DNA of 64,000 nucleotides, from positions 806,001 to 870,000 of the forward strand of contig NZ_VFQF01000003.1 in the NCBI RefSeq assembly GCF_006717145.1, read 5' to 3'. Position numbers and translations under genes: made by a program. Under the pieces are notes generated by a model. The model saw nothing but the letters and a program-made list of their open reading frames with translations. It did not search any database and was not told where the DNA came from. This stretch comes from Humibacillus xanthopallidus (GTDB lineage Bacteria > Actinomycetota > Actinomycetes > Actinomycetales > Dermatophilaceae). Positions 41,396 through 49,735 of the stretch are shown here, in pieces; positions within the stretch are counted from its first letter, which is position 1, and every line of letters starts with the position of its first letter.

Positions 41396-42421
41396 ATGAC
41401 CGAGACCTCAACCCGTGAGACCGCCTCCGGCGGCTCCACCTCACGCGGAGCCGGCGCGGCGCCGCACACCCCGGCGCGACCGAGCCGGGCGGCCGGCCTG
41501 CGTGACCTCAGCAACTGGGCCGACTGGGCAGCGCTCGTCGGGCTCATCGTCCTCGTCGTCATCTTCCAGTCGCTCAACTCGACCTTCCTCAGCCCCGGCA
41601 ACATCCAGTCGATGCTGGTGGCCTCGGCCATTCTCATCGTCCTCGCGATCGGCCAGACGTTCGTCGTCGCCACGGCGGGCATCGACCTGTCGGTCGCCTC
41701 GACGATGACCCTCGCGGCCGTCGTCTTCGGGATGGTCTTCACCGCTGGGCACGGCCTGCCGCTGTCGATGGCGGCGGCGGTCGTCGCCGGCGCGATGGTC
41801 GGCCTCGTCAACGGCCTGCTCGTGGCGCGGGGTCGGATCACCGACTTCATCGTCACGCTCGGAACCCTCTCTGCCGCTTCGGGGCTCGCGCTCATCCTCT
41901 CGGACGGCAAGCCGGCGACGATCATCAGCGCTCCGCTGCTCAAGCTGTCGACCGGCTCGATCGGGATCTTCGGCTACAGCGTCATCGTGGCCCTCGTCAT
42001 CGCGCTCATCGCCCACATCGTGCTCTTCCGCACCCGCTTCGGCACCCACGTGCTCGCGACCGGAGGCAACGCCGAGGCGGCGAACGCGACCGGCGTGCGC
42101 ACCAAGCGCGTCAAGACCTGGGTCTACGTCATCTCGGGCGTGCTCGCGGGCATCGGCTCGATCCTGCTCGTCGCTCGCGTCGGCGCGGCCGAGCCGGCGG
42201 CCAACACCGCCTTCCTGCTCAACTCGGTGGCGGCCGTCGTGCTCGGAGGCGTGAGCCTCTTCGGTGGCCGCGCCACGATCATCGGGCCCGTCATCGGCGC
42301 GCTGCTGCTCACGGCCCTCGTCAACGGCCTCACGCTGCTCGGCGTCTCGCAGTTCTACCAGCCCCTGTCGGTCGGCATCGTCGTCGTGCTCGCCGCATTC
42401 CTCACGAGGTTCCAGAAATGA
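41396..42421 (+). CDS. Sugar ABC transporter permease (FrcC/RbsC-like)
   Basis: A 341-residue inner-membrane permease of the ribose/fructose branch, with about ten helices after a 45-residue Ser/Ala-rich N-terminus. Signature parts are LSPGNIQSMLVASAILIVLAIGQTFVVATAGIDLSVAS and the EAA-like loop VLATGGNAEAANATGVRTKRVK. The start at 41396 is an ATG; a GTG at 41387 overlapping the previous stop (GTGA) is also possible. Its 3' end overlaps the ATPase gene by 4 bp. Confidence 0.9.
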   Translation: MTETSTRETASGGSTSRGAGAAPHTPARPSRAAGLRDLSNWADWAALVGLIVLVVIFQSLNSTFLSPGNIQSMLVASAILIVLAIGQTFVVATAGIDLSVASTMTLAAVVFGMVFTAGHGLPLSMAAAVVAGAMVGLVNGLLVARGRITDFIVTLGTLSAASGLALILSDGKPATIISAPLLKLSTGSIGIFGYSVIVALVIALIAHIVLFRTRFGTHVLATGGNAEAANATGVRTKRVKTWVYVISGVLAGIGSILLVARVGAAEPAANTAFLLNSVAAVVLGGVSLFGGRATIIGPVIGALLLTALVNGLTLLGVSQFYQPLSVGIVVVLAAFLTRFQK

Positions 42422-43233
42422 CCGAGACCACCCCCACCCCCACGATCCCGCTCTGGCAGGACGTGCCCTCCGACGCCCTCCTCGACGTGCGGGGAGTGTC
42501 GCTCGCCTTCGGCCAGGTGCGGGCGCTGCGCGACGTGTCGATGCACGCCCGCCGTGGCGAGGTCACCGCGATCGTCGGCGACAACGGAGCCGGCAAGTCG
42601 ACCCTCATCCGCTGCATCAGCGGCATCCACAAGGCCGACGAGGGCAGCATCGACTTCGACGGCGAGCGGGTGCACTTCCGCTCGCCCGAGGAGGCCCGCT
42701 CGGCCGGCATCGAGACGGTGCACCAGAACCTCGCCCTCGTCGAGGACCTCACGGTCTGGCAGAACCTCTTCCTCAACCGCGAGATCGTGCGCGGCATCGG
42801 CCCGGTGAAGCTCCTCGACCGCGGTGCGATGCGCAAGGAGGCCGAGCGCATGGTGTCGAGCCTCGCGGTCAACGTGCCGGCCGTCGGCGCCCGTGTCCGT
42901 CGCCTCAGCGGCGGTCAGCGCCAGGCTGTATCCATCTGTCGCGCAGCGGGATTCACGTCCAAGCTCATCATCATGGACGAGCCCACCGCGGCGCTCGGTG
43001 TGCAGGAGACCGCACGCGTCGAGGAGCTCATCCAGCGACTGCGCGACGAGGGTCACGCGATCGTGCTCATCAGCCACAACTTCGCCCAGGTGCTCAAGTT
43101 GAGCGACGCGGTGTGGGTCATGCGGGCCGGTCGCTGCGTCGCGGGCCGTCGCACGGCCGAGACCGACGGCGACGAGATCGTCGCGCTCATCACGGGTGCC
43201 CGTGCGGGCGACCTCGCCGACGAGCCCGCCTGA
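42418..43233 (+). CDS. frcA: Sugar ABC transporter ATP-binding protein (FrcA-like)
   Basis: A 271-residue protein with a single ABC domain, unlike the two-domain RbsA/XylG ATPases. It has Walker A GDNGAGKST, Q-loop VHQNLALVEDL, signature LSGGQRQAV, Walker B LIIMDEPTAALG and H-loop LISHNF. The single-domain size and LVEDLTVWQNLFLNRE/TAALGV wording match rhizobial FrcA. ATGA overlap with the permease. Confidence 0.9.
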   Translation: MTETTPTPTIPLWQDVPSDALLDVRGVSLAFGQVRALRDVSMHARRGEVTAIVGDNGAGKSTLIRCISGIHKADEGSIDFDGERVHFRSPEEARSAGIETVHQNLALVEDLTVWQNLFLNREIVRGIGPVKLLDRGAMRKEAERMVSSLAVNVPAVGARVRRLSGGQRQAVSICRAAGFTSKLIIMDEPTAALGVQETARVEELIQRLRDEGHAIVLISHNFAQVLKLSDAVWVMRAGRCVAGRRTAETDGDEIVALITGARAGDLADEPA

Positions 43234-43325
43234 GCCACCTGCCCGTTCATCCCTTTCCGTATGCCGTCTCGGCACCCGGACCGCCGCCGCGCGGTCCGCG
43301 TGCCCGACCTCTCCAAGGACCAGCC

Positions 43326-44267
43326 ATGACCGTCAACACCACCGAGACCACCGACACCACCGCCCCCGCTCCGGCGACGTCCGGGATCGCCAATGGCGAA
43401 GCCCGGGTACGCAACCCGATCGGCGTCCACGCCCTCGTCTTCGTCGGCGACACCTCGCCCGAGAGCGTCGAGTCCGCCGTCGCCCGCACGGCAGCGGCCG
43501 GCTACGACCTGCTGGAGTTCTCGCTGCACGACTCGATCAACCTCGACCGTGCCGCGACCCGGGCGCTGCTCGAGCAGCACGGTCTCGGGGCTGCCTGCTC
43601 CCGCGGCCTCGCGCCCGACGCCGACGTCTCGAGCGAGGACCCGGCCGTCGTCGCCCGCGGGCAGGAGCTGCTGCGTCAGTCGCTGCAGCTGACGGCCGAC
43701 ATCGGGGCGACGGTCCTCACCGGGGCGCTCTACAGCGCCTTCGGCAAGGCTGCGGCGCCGCTGACGAAGACGGGCCGCGACCACGTCGTCGGGGTGCTGC
43801 GCGAGCTGGCCGAGGAGGCAGCGCCACTCGGGGTCACCCTCGGCCTCGAGGTGTGCAACCGCTACGAGACCAACGTCGTCAACACCGGCCGCGAGGCGCT
43901 CGCCCTCGCGGACGACATCGGAGCCGACAACGTCATGGTGCACCTCGACACGTACCACATGAACATCGAGGAGGATGACTTCGTGACACCCGTCCTCGAG
44001 GTCGGCGACCGGCTCGGCTACGTCCACATCGGTGAGAACCATCGTGGCTACCTCGGCTCCGGACACCTCGACTTCGCGTCGTTCTTCGGGGCCCTGCGAC
44101 AGATCGACTACCGCGGCGCCCTGACGTTCGAGTCCTTCTCGTCGGCGGTCCTCGCACCGGGCCTGTCCAACGACCTCGCGATCTGGCGCAACCTCTGGGA
44201 CGACGGCGACGACCTCGCCCGCCAGGCCCGCAGCTTCATCGACTCCGGACTGAACCCCTCGGCATGA
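43326..44267 (+). CDS. Sugar epimerase/isomerase, D-tagatose/D-psicose 3-epimerase-like TIM barrel
   Basis: A 313-residue xylose-isomerase-like TIM barrel. Likely metal and catalytic residues are Glu in LGLEVCNRYETN, Asp in HLDTYHMNIEE, His in YVHIGENHRGYLGSGHLDF and Glu in LTFESFSS, the E-D-H-E set of ketose 3-epimerases. The first ~30 residues are a Thr-rich extension. Lying between the transporter and a sugar kinase, it probably converts the imported ketose before phosphorylation. The exact sugar is not determined. Confidence 0.85.
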   Translation: MTVNTTETTDTTAPAPATSGIANGEARVRNPIGVHALVFVGDTSPESVESAVARTAAAGYDLLEFSLHDSINLDRAATRALLEQHGLGAACSRGLAPDADVSSEDPAVVARGQELLRQSLQLTADIGATVLTGALYSAFGKAAAPLTKTGRDHVVGVLRELAEEAAPLGVTLGLEVCNRYETNVVNTGREALALADDIGADNVMVHLDTYHMNIEEDDFVTPVLEVGDRLGYVHIGENHRGYLGSGHLDFASFFGALRQIDYRGALTFESFSSAVLAPGLSNDLAIWRNLWDDGDDLARQARSFIDSGLNPSA

Positions 44268-44932
44268 CCGACCAGCCGGGCATCGAGGCGCTCGTCGCGG
44301 CGGCGGTCGCCCTCGTCGGTGACCGCCGCCGGGTCGTGCTCGGCGTGGCCGGCGCCCCAGGGGCGGGCAAGACGACCCTCACCGAGGCACTCGTCGATGG
44401 CGTCGCCCGGGCGCAGGGTGCCGACTGGGTCGCGCACGTCCCGATGGACGGCTTTCACCTCGCCGACGTGCAGCTCGACCGGCTCGGCTCCCGCGGCCGC
44501 AAGGGTGCCCCCGACACCTTCGACGCCGAGGGGTATGCCGCCCTGTTGCGTCGGCTCGTCGACGACCCCGAGTCGTGGATCTACGCCCCCGGCTTCGAGC
44601 GGACCCTCGAGCAGCCCATCGCCGCAGCGATGGTCGTGTCACCCGCAGCGCGGCTCGTCGTCACGGAGGGCAACTACCTTCTCCTGCCGGAGGATCGGTG
44701 GCGGCGGGCGCGGGCGGCGCTCGCGCAGGTGTGGTTCGTCACCGGCGACGACGACCTGCGGCGCTCACGCCTGGTCCAGCGCCACGTCACCTTCGGGAAG
44801 GAGCCCGACGCCGCAGAAGCCTGGGTCGAGCAGACCGACGAGGCCAACGCGGTGCTCATCGCGGCCGCAGCCGACAGTGCAGACCGCTTGGTGCTCAACG
44901 GCCCAGCAGGGTGGTCCTTCGTCCGTCGGTGA
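44264..44932 (+). CDS. P-loop sugar/nucleoside kinase (FrcK-like)
   Basis: A 222-residue uridine-kinase-like P-loop protein: GVAGAPGAGKTTLTEAL (Walker A), HVPMDGFHLAD (the DGFH/F motif of the phosphoribulokinase/uridine kinase group), APGFERTLEQPIAA and VTEGNYLLL. FrcK in fructose ABC operons belongs to this group, and phosphorylation of the imported or epimerised ketose is the likely role. It overlaps the epimerase gene by 4 bp and is the last gene of the operon. Confidence 0.85.
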   Translation: MTDQPGIEALVAAAVALVGDRRRVVLGVAGAPGAGKTTLTEALVDGVARAQGADWVAHVPMDGFHLADVQLDRLGSRGRKGAPDTFDAEGYAALLRRLVDDPESWIYAPGFERTLEQPIAAAMVVSPAARLVVTEGNYLLLPEDRWRRARAALAQVWFVTGDDDLRRSRLVQRHVTFGKEPDAAEAWVEQTDEANAVLIAAAADSADRLVLNGPAGWSFVRR

Positions 44933-44989
44933 CCGCGAGGCGGCACGCGGGCACCCGAGGTGCGCAGACGGTATACGGCCGCGTGAAGA

Positions 44990-45026
44990 ACGGCGGATGC
45001 GAGGGCGCCGCCCCCACATCCGCCGT
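44990..45026. terminator. Bidirectional hairpin terminator
   Basis: A 10-bp stem ACGGCGGATG/CATCCGCCGT with a nested GGGCG/CGCCC pairing, between the convergent kinase and secreted-protein genes. Confidence 0.8.
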
Positions 45027-45037
45027 CCTCATGTCGA

Positions 45038-45550
45038 TCAGCTGGAGGTCTCCCAGTAGTACCAGCCCTCCGACGTGGACGGGAACTTGATGGTCCCCGT
45101 CGCGAGCAGCGACGTCGTGCAGTTCGCGTTGACGCGGGACTTGCGGTAGCTGACCGTCTCGCCCCAGCTGACGTACTGGGCGTGGCCGTACATGCCGGAC
45201 GTGATCTTGCGCGTGTACGTGTTCGTCGTCGAGGTGGAGTTCGAGGTGCTCAGCGAGGCGCTGATGCTGACCTTGGCCTTCGCGAGGACGGCGCCCACCT
45301 CGCTCTCCGCTCCTGCGGTCACCTGGAAGGAGACGCTGCCCGAGTAGGAGCGCGCCACCGACATCGTGCCGCCCGGGCCGTTCTTGAAGGTGGGCACGCC
45401 GCTGAAGGGCATGCGGTTGGCGGTCGAGGTGAGCGAGTAGAGGATCTCGGACGGGCAGGCTGCGTGGGCCGGCCCGGCGACGAGGGCCGTTCCGCCCGTC
45501 GTCGCGATGAGCGCCACGGTCACAGCCATGGCGCGTGTCTTCATTGACAT
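45038..45550 (-). CDS. Secreted Ser/Thr-rich beta-strand protein of unknown function
   Basis: A 170-residue exported protein with signal peptide about 1-30 (ending GPAHAACPS). The mature part is dominated by Ser/Thr/Val strands, with an AKAKVSISASLSTSNSTSTTNTYTRKI stretch and two cysteines that could pair (in ACPSEI and NCTTSL). A SGMYGHAQYVSWGETVSY block recurs in similar actinobacterial exported proteins. The alternating amphipathic stretch recalls beta-pore-forming proteins, but that is speculative. The start at 45550 follows GGGAG. The 5' leader contains a hairpin CTCGCAC/GTGCGAG at 45569-45588. Confidence 0.75.
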   Translation of the reverse strand: MSMKTRAMAVTVALIATTGGTALVAGPAHAACPSEILYSLTSTANRMPFSGVPTFKNGPGGTMSVARSYSGSVSFQVTAGAESEVGAVLAKAKVSISASLSTSNSTSTTNTYTRKITSGMYGHAQYVSWGETVSYRKSRVNANCTTSLLATGTIKFPSTSEGWYYWETSS

Positions 45551-45831
45551 GTGTCTCCCTGTCGTTCGCTCGCACGCCAGTGTGCGAGGTGACCGAAGAC
45601 TAGGGACGGGTTCAAGTGCTCGGCTCGGCGGCGCCCCGGAGCCGAGGGTAAAGAACACGTAAGTTTTTAAGGGGTCCCCCGATGTCGCGCGCGACGAGTC
45701 TCACCACGGCCGAGAGGAGGAGGCCGCGACGGCGCGAGGGCAGGCACCACACCAAGGGCGATGGTCCGCAGGCCGTCGATGCAGCCGAATGTGCTTGCGG
45801 CTCAAGGCCGCTCGGTGCAGGTCGAGAGTGC

Positions 45832-46509
45832 TCAGCGAGCGCGACGCTTGAGGCGCTCGACGTCGAGCAGGAGCACGGCGCGGGCCTCGAGCCGGAGCCA
45901 GCCGCGCGTGGCGAAGTCGGCGAGCGCCTTGTTGACCGTCTCGCGCGAGGCGCCGACGAGCTGCGCGAGCTCCTCCTGGGTGAGGTCGTGCGAGACCATG
46001 ACGCCGCCCTCGACCGGGCGCCCGAAGCGCTCCGACAGCTCGAGGAGGGCCTTGGCGACGCGACCGGGCACGTCGGTGAAGACGAGGTCGGCGAGGTGGG
46101 CGTTGGTGCGGCGCAGCCGCTGGGCGAGCGCGGCCAGCAGCGACTTCGAGACCTCGGGGCGGCCGGAGAGCAGGCCGGTGAGGGAGTCGTTGCCGAGGCC
46201 GAGCAGCTGCGTCTCGGCGATGGCGGTCGCGGTCATCGTGCGGGGGCCGGGGTCGAAGAGGCTGAGCTCGCCGAACATCTCGCCGGGGCCGAGGATCGCG
46301 ACGAGGTTCTCGCGCCCGTCCGGGCTCGTGCGGCCGAGCTTGATCTTGCCCTCGGCGATGACGTAGAGCGTGTCGCCCCGGTCGCCCTCGTGGAAGAGCA
46401 CGTCGCCGCGCTCCATCCGGGAGCGACTCATCTGCGACTGCAGTGCTGCAGCCGCCTCGTCGTCCAAGGCCTTGAACAGGGGCGCGCGCCTCACCACATC
46501 GAGATCCAC
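45832..46509 (-). CDS. crp: Crp/Fnr family cAMP-responsive regulator (Rv3676 type)
   Basis: A 225-residue CRP: cyclic-nucleotide domain (about 20-135) with [21 protein letters not shown] (the phosphate-binding cassette), a dimer helix [24 protein letters not shown], and the [27 protein letters not shown]. It is very close in layout to mycobacterial CRP. The GTG at 46509 is chosen because the homologues begin here. A CACACT six bases upstream could be the -10 of a leaderless transcript. Confidence 0.93.
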   Translation of the reverse strand: MDLDVVRRAPLFKALDDEAAAALQSQMSRSRMERGDVLFHEGDRGDTLYVIAEGKIKLGRTSPDGRENLVAILGPGEMFGELSLFDPGPRTMTATAIAETQLLGLGNDSLTGLLSGRPEVSKSLLAALAQRLRRTNAHLADLVFTDVPGRVAKALLELSERFGRPVEGGVMVSHDLTQEELAQLVGASRETVNKALADFATRGWLRLEARAVLLLDVERLKRRAR

Positions 46510-46635
46510 GGGGTCAGTGTGCCATGGAGGGCACGCGACCGCTCGGCTCTGGCGCATCCCTCGGCGGGGCGGATCGCCCTCAGCCCCTGGGGCAGGCGCT
46601 GGACAGCGGCTGCACAGCGCACGTCCAGCGGGTGT

Positions 46636-47226
46636 TCAGCCGTCGATCCGGTAGTCGATCGGCTTGCACACCCCGTTGTTGGACTTCTCGGCCGAGCAGG
46701 CCGTCAGCCCGACGACGAGGTCGGCCCGGGCCTCGAGCACGAAGCGGTCACCCGCGACGGAGGTCGGAGGGTCGATGTGCAGCTCGCCGTCTCTCTCGGC
46801 CCAGACGTTCATGAAGATGTTGAGCGTCGTGCCGATGCCGTCCGGGTCGACACCGAGCGGGCCCATCGACGTCGCGAGGTTCTCGAAGCAGCTCGGGTGG
46901 TAGGCCCCCTCGAACTCCGGATAGAGAAGGTCGAAGGTCTGCTGGCTGCACGGCGTCAGGAGGAAGTCGTGCCGTCCGCAGGTGTCGTCGACGACGACGG
47001 CCATCTCGGTGCTGCGGTTGCTGTAGAGCACCGTGCCGGTCGTCACGAGAGTGGAGTTCGCGTAGTCGATCGTGCGACCGGACGACAGCCACTCGTCGTG
47101 GTCGTCGGCGAGCACACAGTAGAAGTCGCTCACCTGGCCCCCGGTCGGGTCGACGACCGTGAGGCTCTGGCCGGCGCGCAGCAGGAAGCCGGCGCCGGTC
47201 TGGGGCGCGAGGCGGGTCAGTTCCAT
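46636..47226 (-). CDS. DUF1989 (urea-carboxylase-associated) family protein
   Basis: A 196-residue protein with the DUF1989 signature: [89 protein letters not shown], and a late [14 protein letters not shown]. These proteins accompany urea-carboxylase or guanidine metabolism genes and seem to bind metal. The activity is uncertain. Its ATG abuts the TGA of the upstream gene (TGAATG), so the two are coupled. Confidence 0.87.
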   Translation of the reverse strand: MELTRLAPQTGAGFLLRAGQSLTVVDPTGGQVSDFYCVLADDHDEWLSSGRTIDYANSTLVTTGTVLYSNRSTEMAVVVDDTCGRHDFLLTPCSQQTFDLLYPEFEGAYHPSCFENLATSMGPLGVDPDGIGTTLNIFMNVWAERDGELHIDPPTSVAGDRFVLEARADLVVGLTACSAEKSNNGVCKPIDYRIDG

Positions 47227-48075
47227 TCAGGTCCCCTGGGGGTTGTCGGTGTCGTCGGCTTCATCAGTGTGCCCGCCGTGCCCGCCCGGACCGCCCGGGT
47301 CGCCCTGGGCGTCACCAGTGTCGTGCACCTCGAGGGGCGGCTCCCAGTCGGAGCCGTGCGCCCGGCCGGAGTACTGCATCGCCTCCGTCGCCTCACCGTG
47401 GTCGGCCACCATCGGGTTGATGTTGCCCTGGAGGTCCTCGTCCCGCCTGCGGATCGTGCCCCGCATCCGCTCGAAGCGGCCCTCCTCGCGCAGCTGCTCG
47501 AACTGCTCGTGCGGGTTGAAGACGAGCGTCGGCAGCGGCGCCCGTCGGGCGACGCGCGAGGCCGCCGGGTGCAGGCCGACGATGAAGTAGGCGGTGCCCC
47601 CGACGCTGAAGGCGAAGTGCGGGTCGTTGGGGTCGGAGCCGACCCCCGGCGCCCACGCGTCGTCGTCGGCGTCGTGCAGCCGCTGGAGGAGGTCGAACAG
47701 GGCCCGCTCGAAGGCGGCCTCGTCTGCGGGGACGGGCCCACGGAAGGTCGCGATGAAGGAGTGGAAGCCGTCCTCGCCCTCGATGCCGCGGGCGAACTCG
47801 CCGAGACGGGCCAGCAGCTCCTCCGGCACACCGGCGCCGGACATGTCGTCGAGAACCACGTGGCAGACGCTGCCCCGACGGAAGACGGACTTCGCTCCCA
47901 GGCATGGGAACTCCTCGTGCCCGACCATCTGCTCGAGCGCGTCGGCGACCTCCGCCTCGGGCGCGCGAGCCAGGTCGGCCTCCGCCAGCCGGCCGAGCAG
48001 CTGCTCGAGATCGTCGTCGTCCGGGGGCGAGGCGGCGCTTGTGGCGCGGCTCCCCGGTCGGGTCCCTGTGGTCAT
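47227..48075 (-). CDS. YqcI/YcgG family (GntA-like haem oxygenase-fold N-hydroxylase)
   Basis: A 282-residue YqcI/YcgG-family protein with the family blocks [55 protein letters not shown] and LQGNINPM. GntA of guanitoxin synthesis, a haem-dependent arginine-derivative N-hydroxylase, belongs to this family, which is the basis for a putative N-oxygenase role. The C-terminus is a Gly/Asp/His-rich tail. AAGGAG precedes the ATG at 48075. Coupled to the DUF1989 gene. Confidence 0.85.
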   Translation of the reverse strand: MTTGTRPGSRATSAASPPDDDDLEQLLGRLAEADLARAPEAEVADALEQMVGHEEFPCLGAKSVFRRGSVCHVVLDDMSGAGVPEELLARLGEFARGIEGEDGFHSFIATFRGPVPADEAAFERALFDLLQRLHDADDDAWAPGVGSDPNDPHFAFSVGGTAYFIVGLHPAASRVARRAPLPTLVFNPHEQFEQLREEGRFERMRGTIRRRDEDLQGNINPMVADHGEATEAMQYSGRAHGSDWEPPLEVHDTGDAQGDPGGPGGHGGHTDEADDTDNPQGT

Positions 48076-48258
48076 GTCGTGCTCCTTTTCCGTGCAGGAG
48101 CCCCGTACCCAGCCGCTCGCGCGTTCACCCGCAACCCTCGACGCCAGCCGTTCCCGGGCCGCCGGCTCGCCGCCCGCGAGCCGCCGCCCCGCAGCCCCCG
48201 CCACCCGGCCGCCGGGACGTGTGAGCGTGACTCAGGGTGGCGGCATACAGTGTCGTCT

Positions 48259-48984
48259 GTGTCTGCCCGAGCCGTCGTGACCGCCGACGAGTCGCCCGTC
48301 GCGCGGGTGCGTCGCGCCCGCCGCATGTACCGCTCGCTGCACGAGCGCTACCCGTATGCGCACTGCGAGCTCGACTTCTCGACGCCCCTCGAGCTGCTCG
48401 TCGCGACGATCCTGTCGGCGCAGACGACCGATGTCGGGGTCAACAAGGTGACGCCGGTCGTCTTCGCGAAGTACCGCACGGCCGCCGACTACGCGAACGC
48501 CGACCGCGCCGAGCTCGAGACGATCGTCCAGCCGACCGGCTTCTACCGCGCGAAGACCGACTCGCTCATCAAGCTCGGCATCGCGCTCGTCGAGCGCTTT
48601 GACGGGGAGGTGCCGCCCCGCCTCAAGGACCTCGTGACCCTGCCGGGGGTCGGGCGCAAGACCGCGAACGTCGTGCTCGGCAACGCCTTCGACATCCCCG
48701 GCATCACCGTCGACACGCACTTCGGTCGCCTCGCCCGCCGCTTCGGCTGGACCGAGGAGGAGGACCCCGTCAAGGTCGAGCACGAGGTCGGCCGGCTCTT
48801 CATGCGCAAGGACTGGACGATGCTCAGCCACGTCGTCATCTTCCACGGCCGCCGCACGTGCCACGCGAAGAAGCCCGCCTGCGGCGCCTGCCCGGTGGCG
48901 CGCTGGTGCCCGAGCTACGGCATCGGCGAGACCGACCCCGAGCGCGCGGCGAAGCTGCTCAAGTACGAGCTGGCCCCGAAGTGA
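48259..48984 (+). CDS. nth: Endonuclease III
   Basis: A DNA glycosylase/AP-lyase that removes oxidised pyrimidines. The 241-residue protein has the helix-hairpin-helix [12 protein letters not shown] with catalytic K134, the aspartate D152 in VDTHFGR, and 4Fe-4S ligands C201, C208, C211 and C217 (C-X6-C-X2-C-X5-C). The GTG start at 48259 lies seven bases after TACAGT, a probable leaderless transcript. Downstream come the CoA-Nudix and MarP genes, as in mycobacteria. Confidence 0.95.
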   Translation: MSARAVVTADESPVARVRRARRMYRSLHERYPYAHCELDFSTPLELLVATILSAQTTDVGVNKVTPVVFAKYRTAADYANADRAELETIVQPTGFYRAKTDSLIKLGIALVERFDGEVPPRLKDLVTLPGVGRKTANVVLGNAFDIPGITVDTHFGRLARRFGWTEEEDPVKVEHEVGRLFMRKDWTMLSHVVIFHGRRTCHAKKPACGACPVARWCPSYGIGETDPERAAKLLKYELAPK

Positions 48985-48994
48985 CGGCGCCCGC

Positions 48995-49735
48995 GTGACG
49001 CAGGTCGTGAGTGGCATCGCGTATGCCGGCCGCTCGGGTTCCATCGACCCCTCCCCGTCGCTCGGGGCGGGTGAGGCACCCCGCCCCGACTGGCTGCACG
49101 AGCTCGCCGAGCGCGTGAGTTCCACTCCGCCGGAATGGTTCTCGAGGTTCCTGCCTCCGGACGAGGGGGCGCGGGAGTCGGCGGTCCTCATCCTCTTCGG
49201 GCCGCCACCGGCGGGTGCGACCGACGAGGGCGAGCACGTCGTCCTCATCGAGCGCTCGCACACGATGCGCACCCAGCCGGCCCAGATCGCCTTCCCCGGA
49301 GGGGCGCGCGACCTCGAGGACGACGACCTCGTCGCCACTGCCCTGCGCGAGGCGGAGGAGGAGGTCGGTCTCGACCCGTCGGGTGTCGACGTGCTCGCGG
49401 TGCTGCCGTCGCTCTTCCTGTCTCCCGCCAACTTCGTCGTCGCGCCGGTGCTCGGCTGGTGGTCGGCGCCGTCTCCGATCGGCGTGCGCGACCCGGCCGA
49501 GGTGCACGACGTGCTCTCGGTCCCCGTGGCACACCTCGTCGACCCCGGGCACCGCTTCTCCGTGTCGCACCCGTCGGGCTACGTGGGGGCCGCCTTCGAG
49601 CTCGGCGACCTGCTGCTCTGGGGCTTCACGGCCGGCCTGCTGAGCAGCCTCCTCGAGCTCGGCGGCCGGTCCCAGCCGTGGGACCCCGCCCTGCAGCGAC
49701 CCCTGCCCTCGCGCTACCTGGGAGGAGGTCGCTGA
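48995..49735 (+). CDS. CoA pyrophosphatase-type Nudix hydrolase (Rv3672c type)
   Basis: A 246-residue Nudix hydrolase of the CoAse group. The upstream UPF0035-like LIERSHTMRTQPAQIAFPGGA motif is followed directly by a full Nudix box (GGARDLEDDDLVATALREAEEEVGLD). It likely cleaves coenzyme A or derivatives to 4'-phosphopantetheine and adenosine diphosphate. GTG start ten bases after nth. It ends overlapping the marP ATG by one base (TGATG). Confidence 0.9.
   Translation: MTQVVSGIAYAGRSGSIDPSPSLGAGEAPRPDWLHELAERVSSTPPEWFSRFLPPDEGARESAVLILFGPPPAGATDEGEHVVLIERSHTMRTQPAQIAFPGGARDLEDDDLVATALREAEEEVGLDPSGVDVLAVLPSLFLSPANFVVAPVLGWWSAPSPIGVRDPAEVHDVLSVPVAHLVDPGHRFSVSHPSGYVGAAFELGDLLLWGFTAGLLSSLLELGGRSQPWDPALQRPLPSRYLGGGR

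Noticed and set aside
45682..48257. A 1100-codon plus-strand frame running from 45682 through to the end of nth
   Set aside because: Only the last 242 codons (nth) are real. The rest is antisense to crp, the DUF1989 gene and the GntA-like gene and has shadow-type composition.
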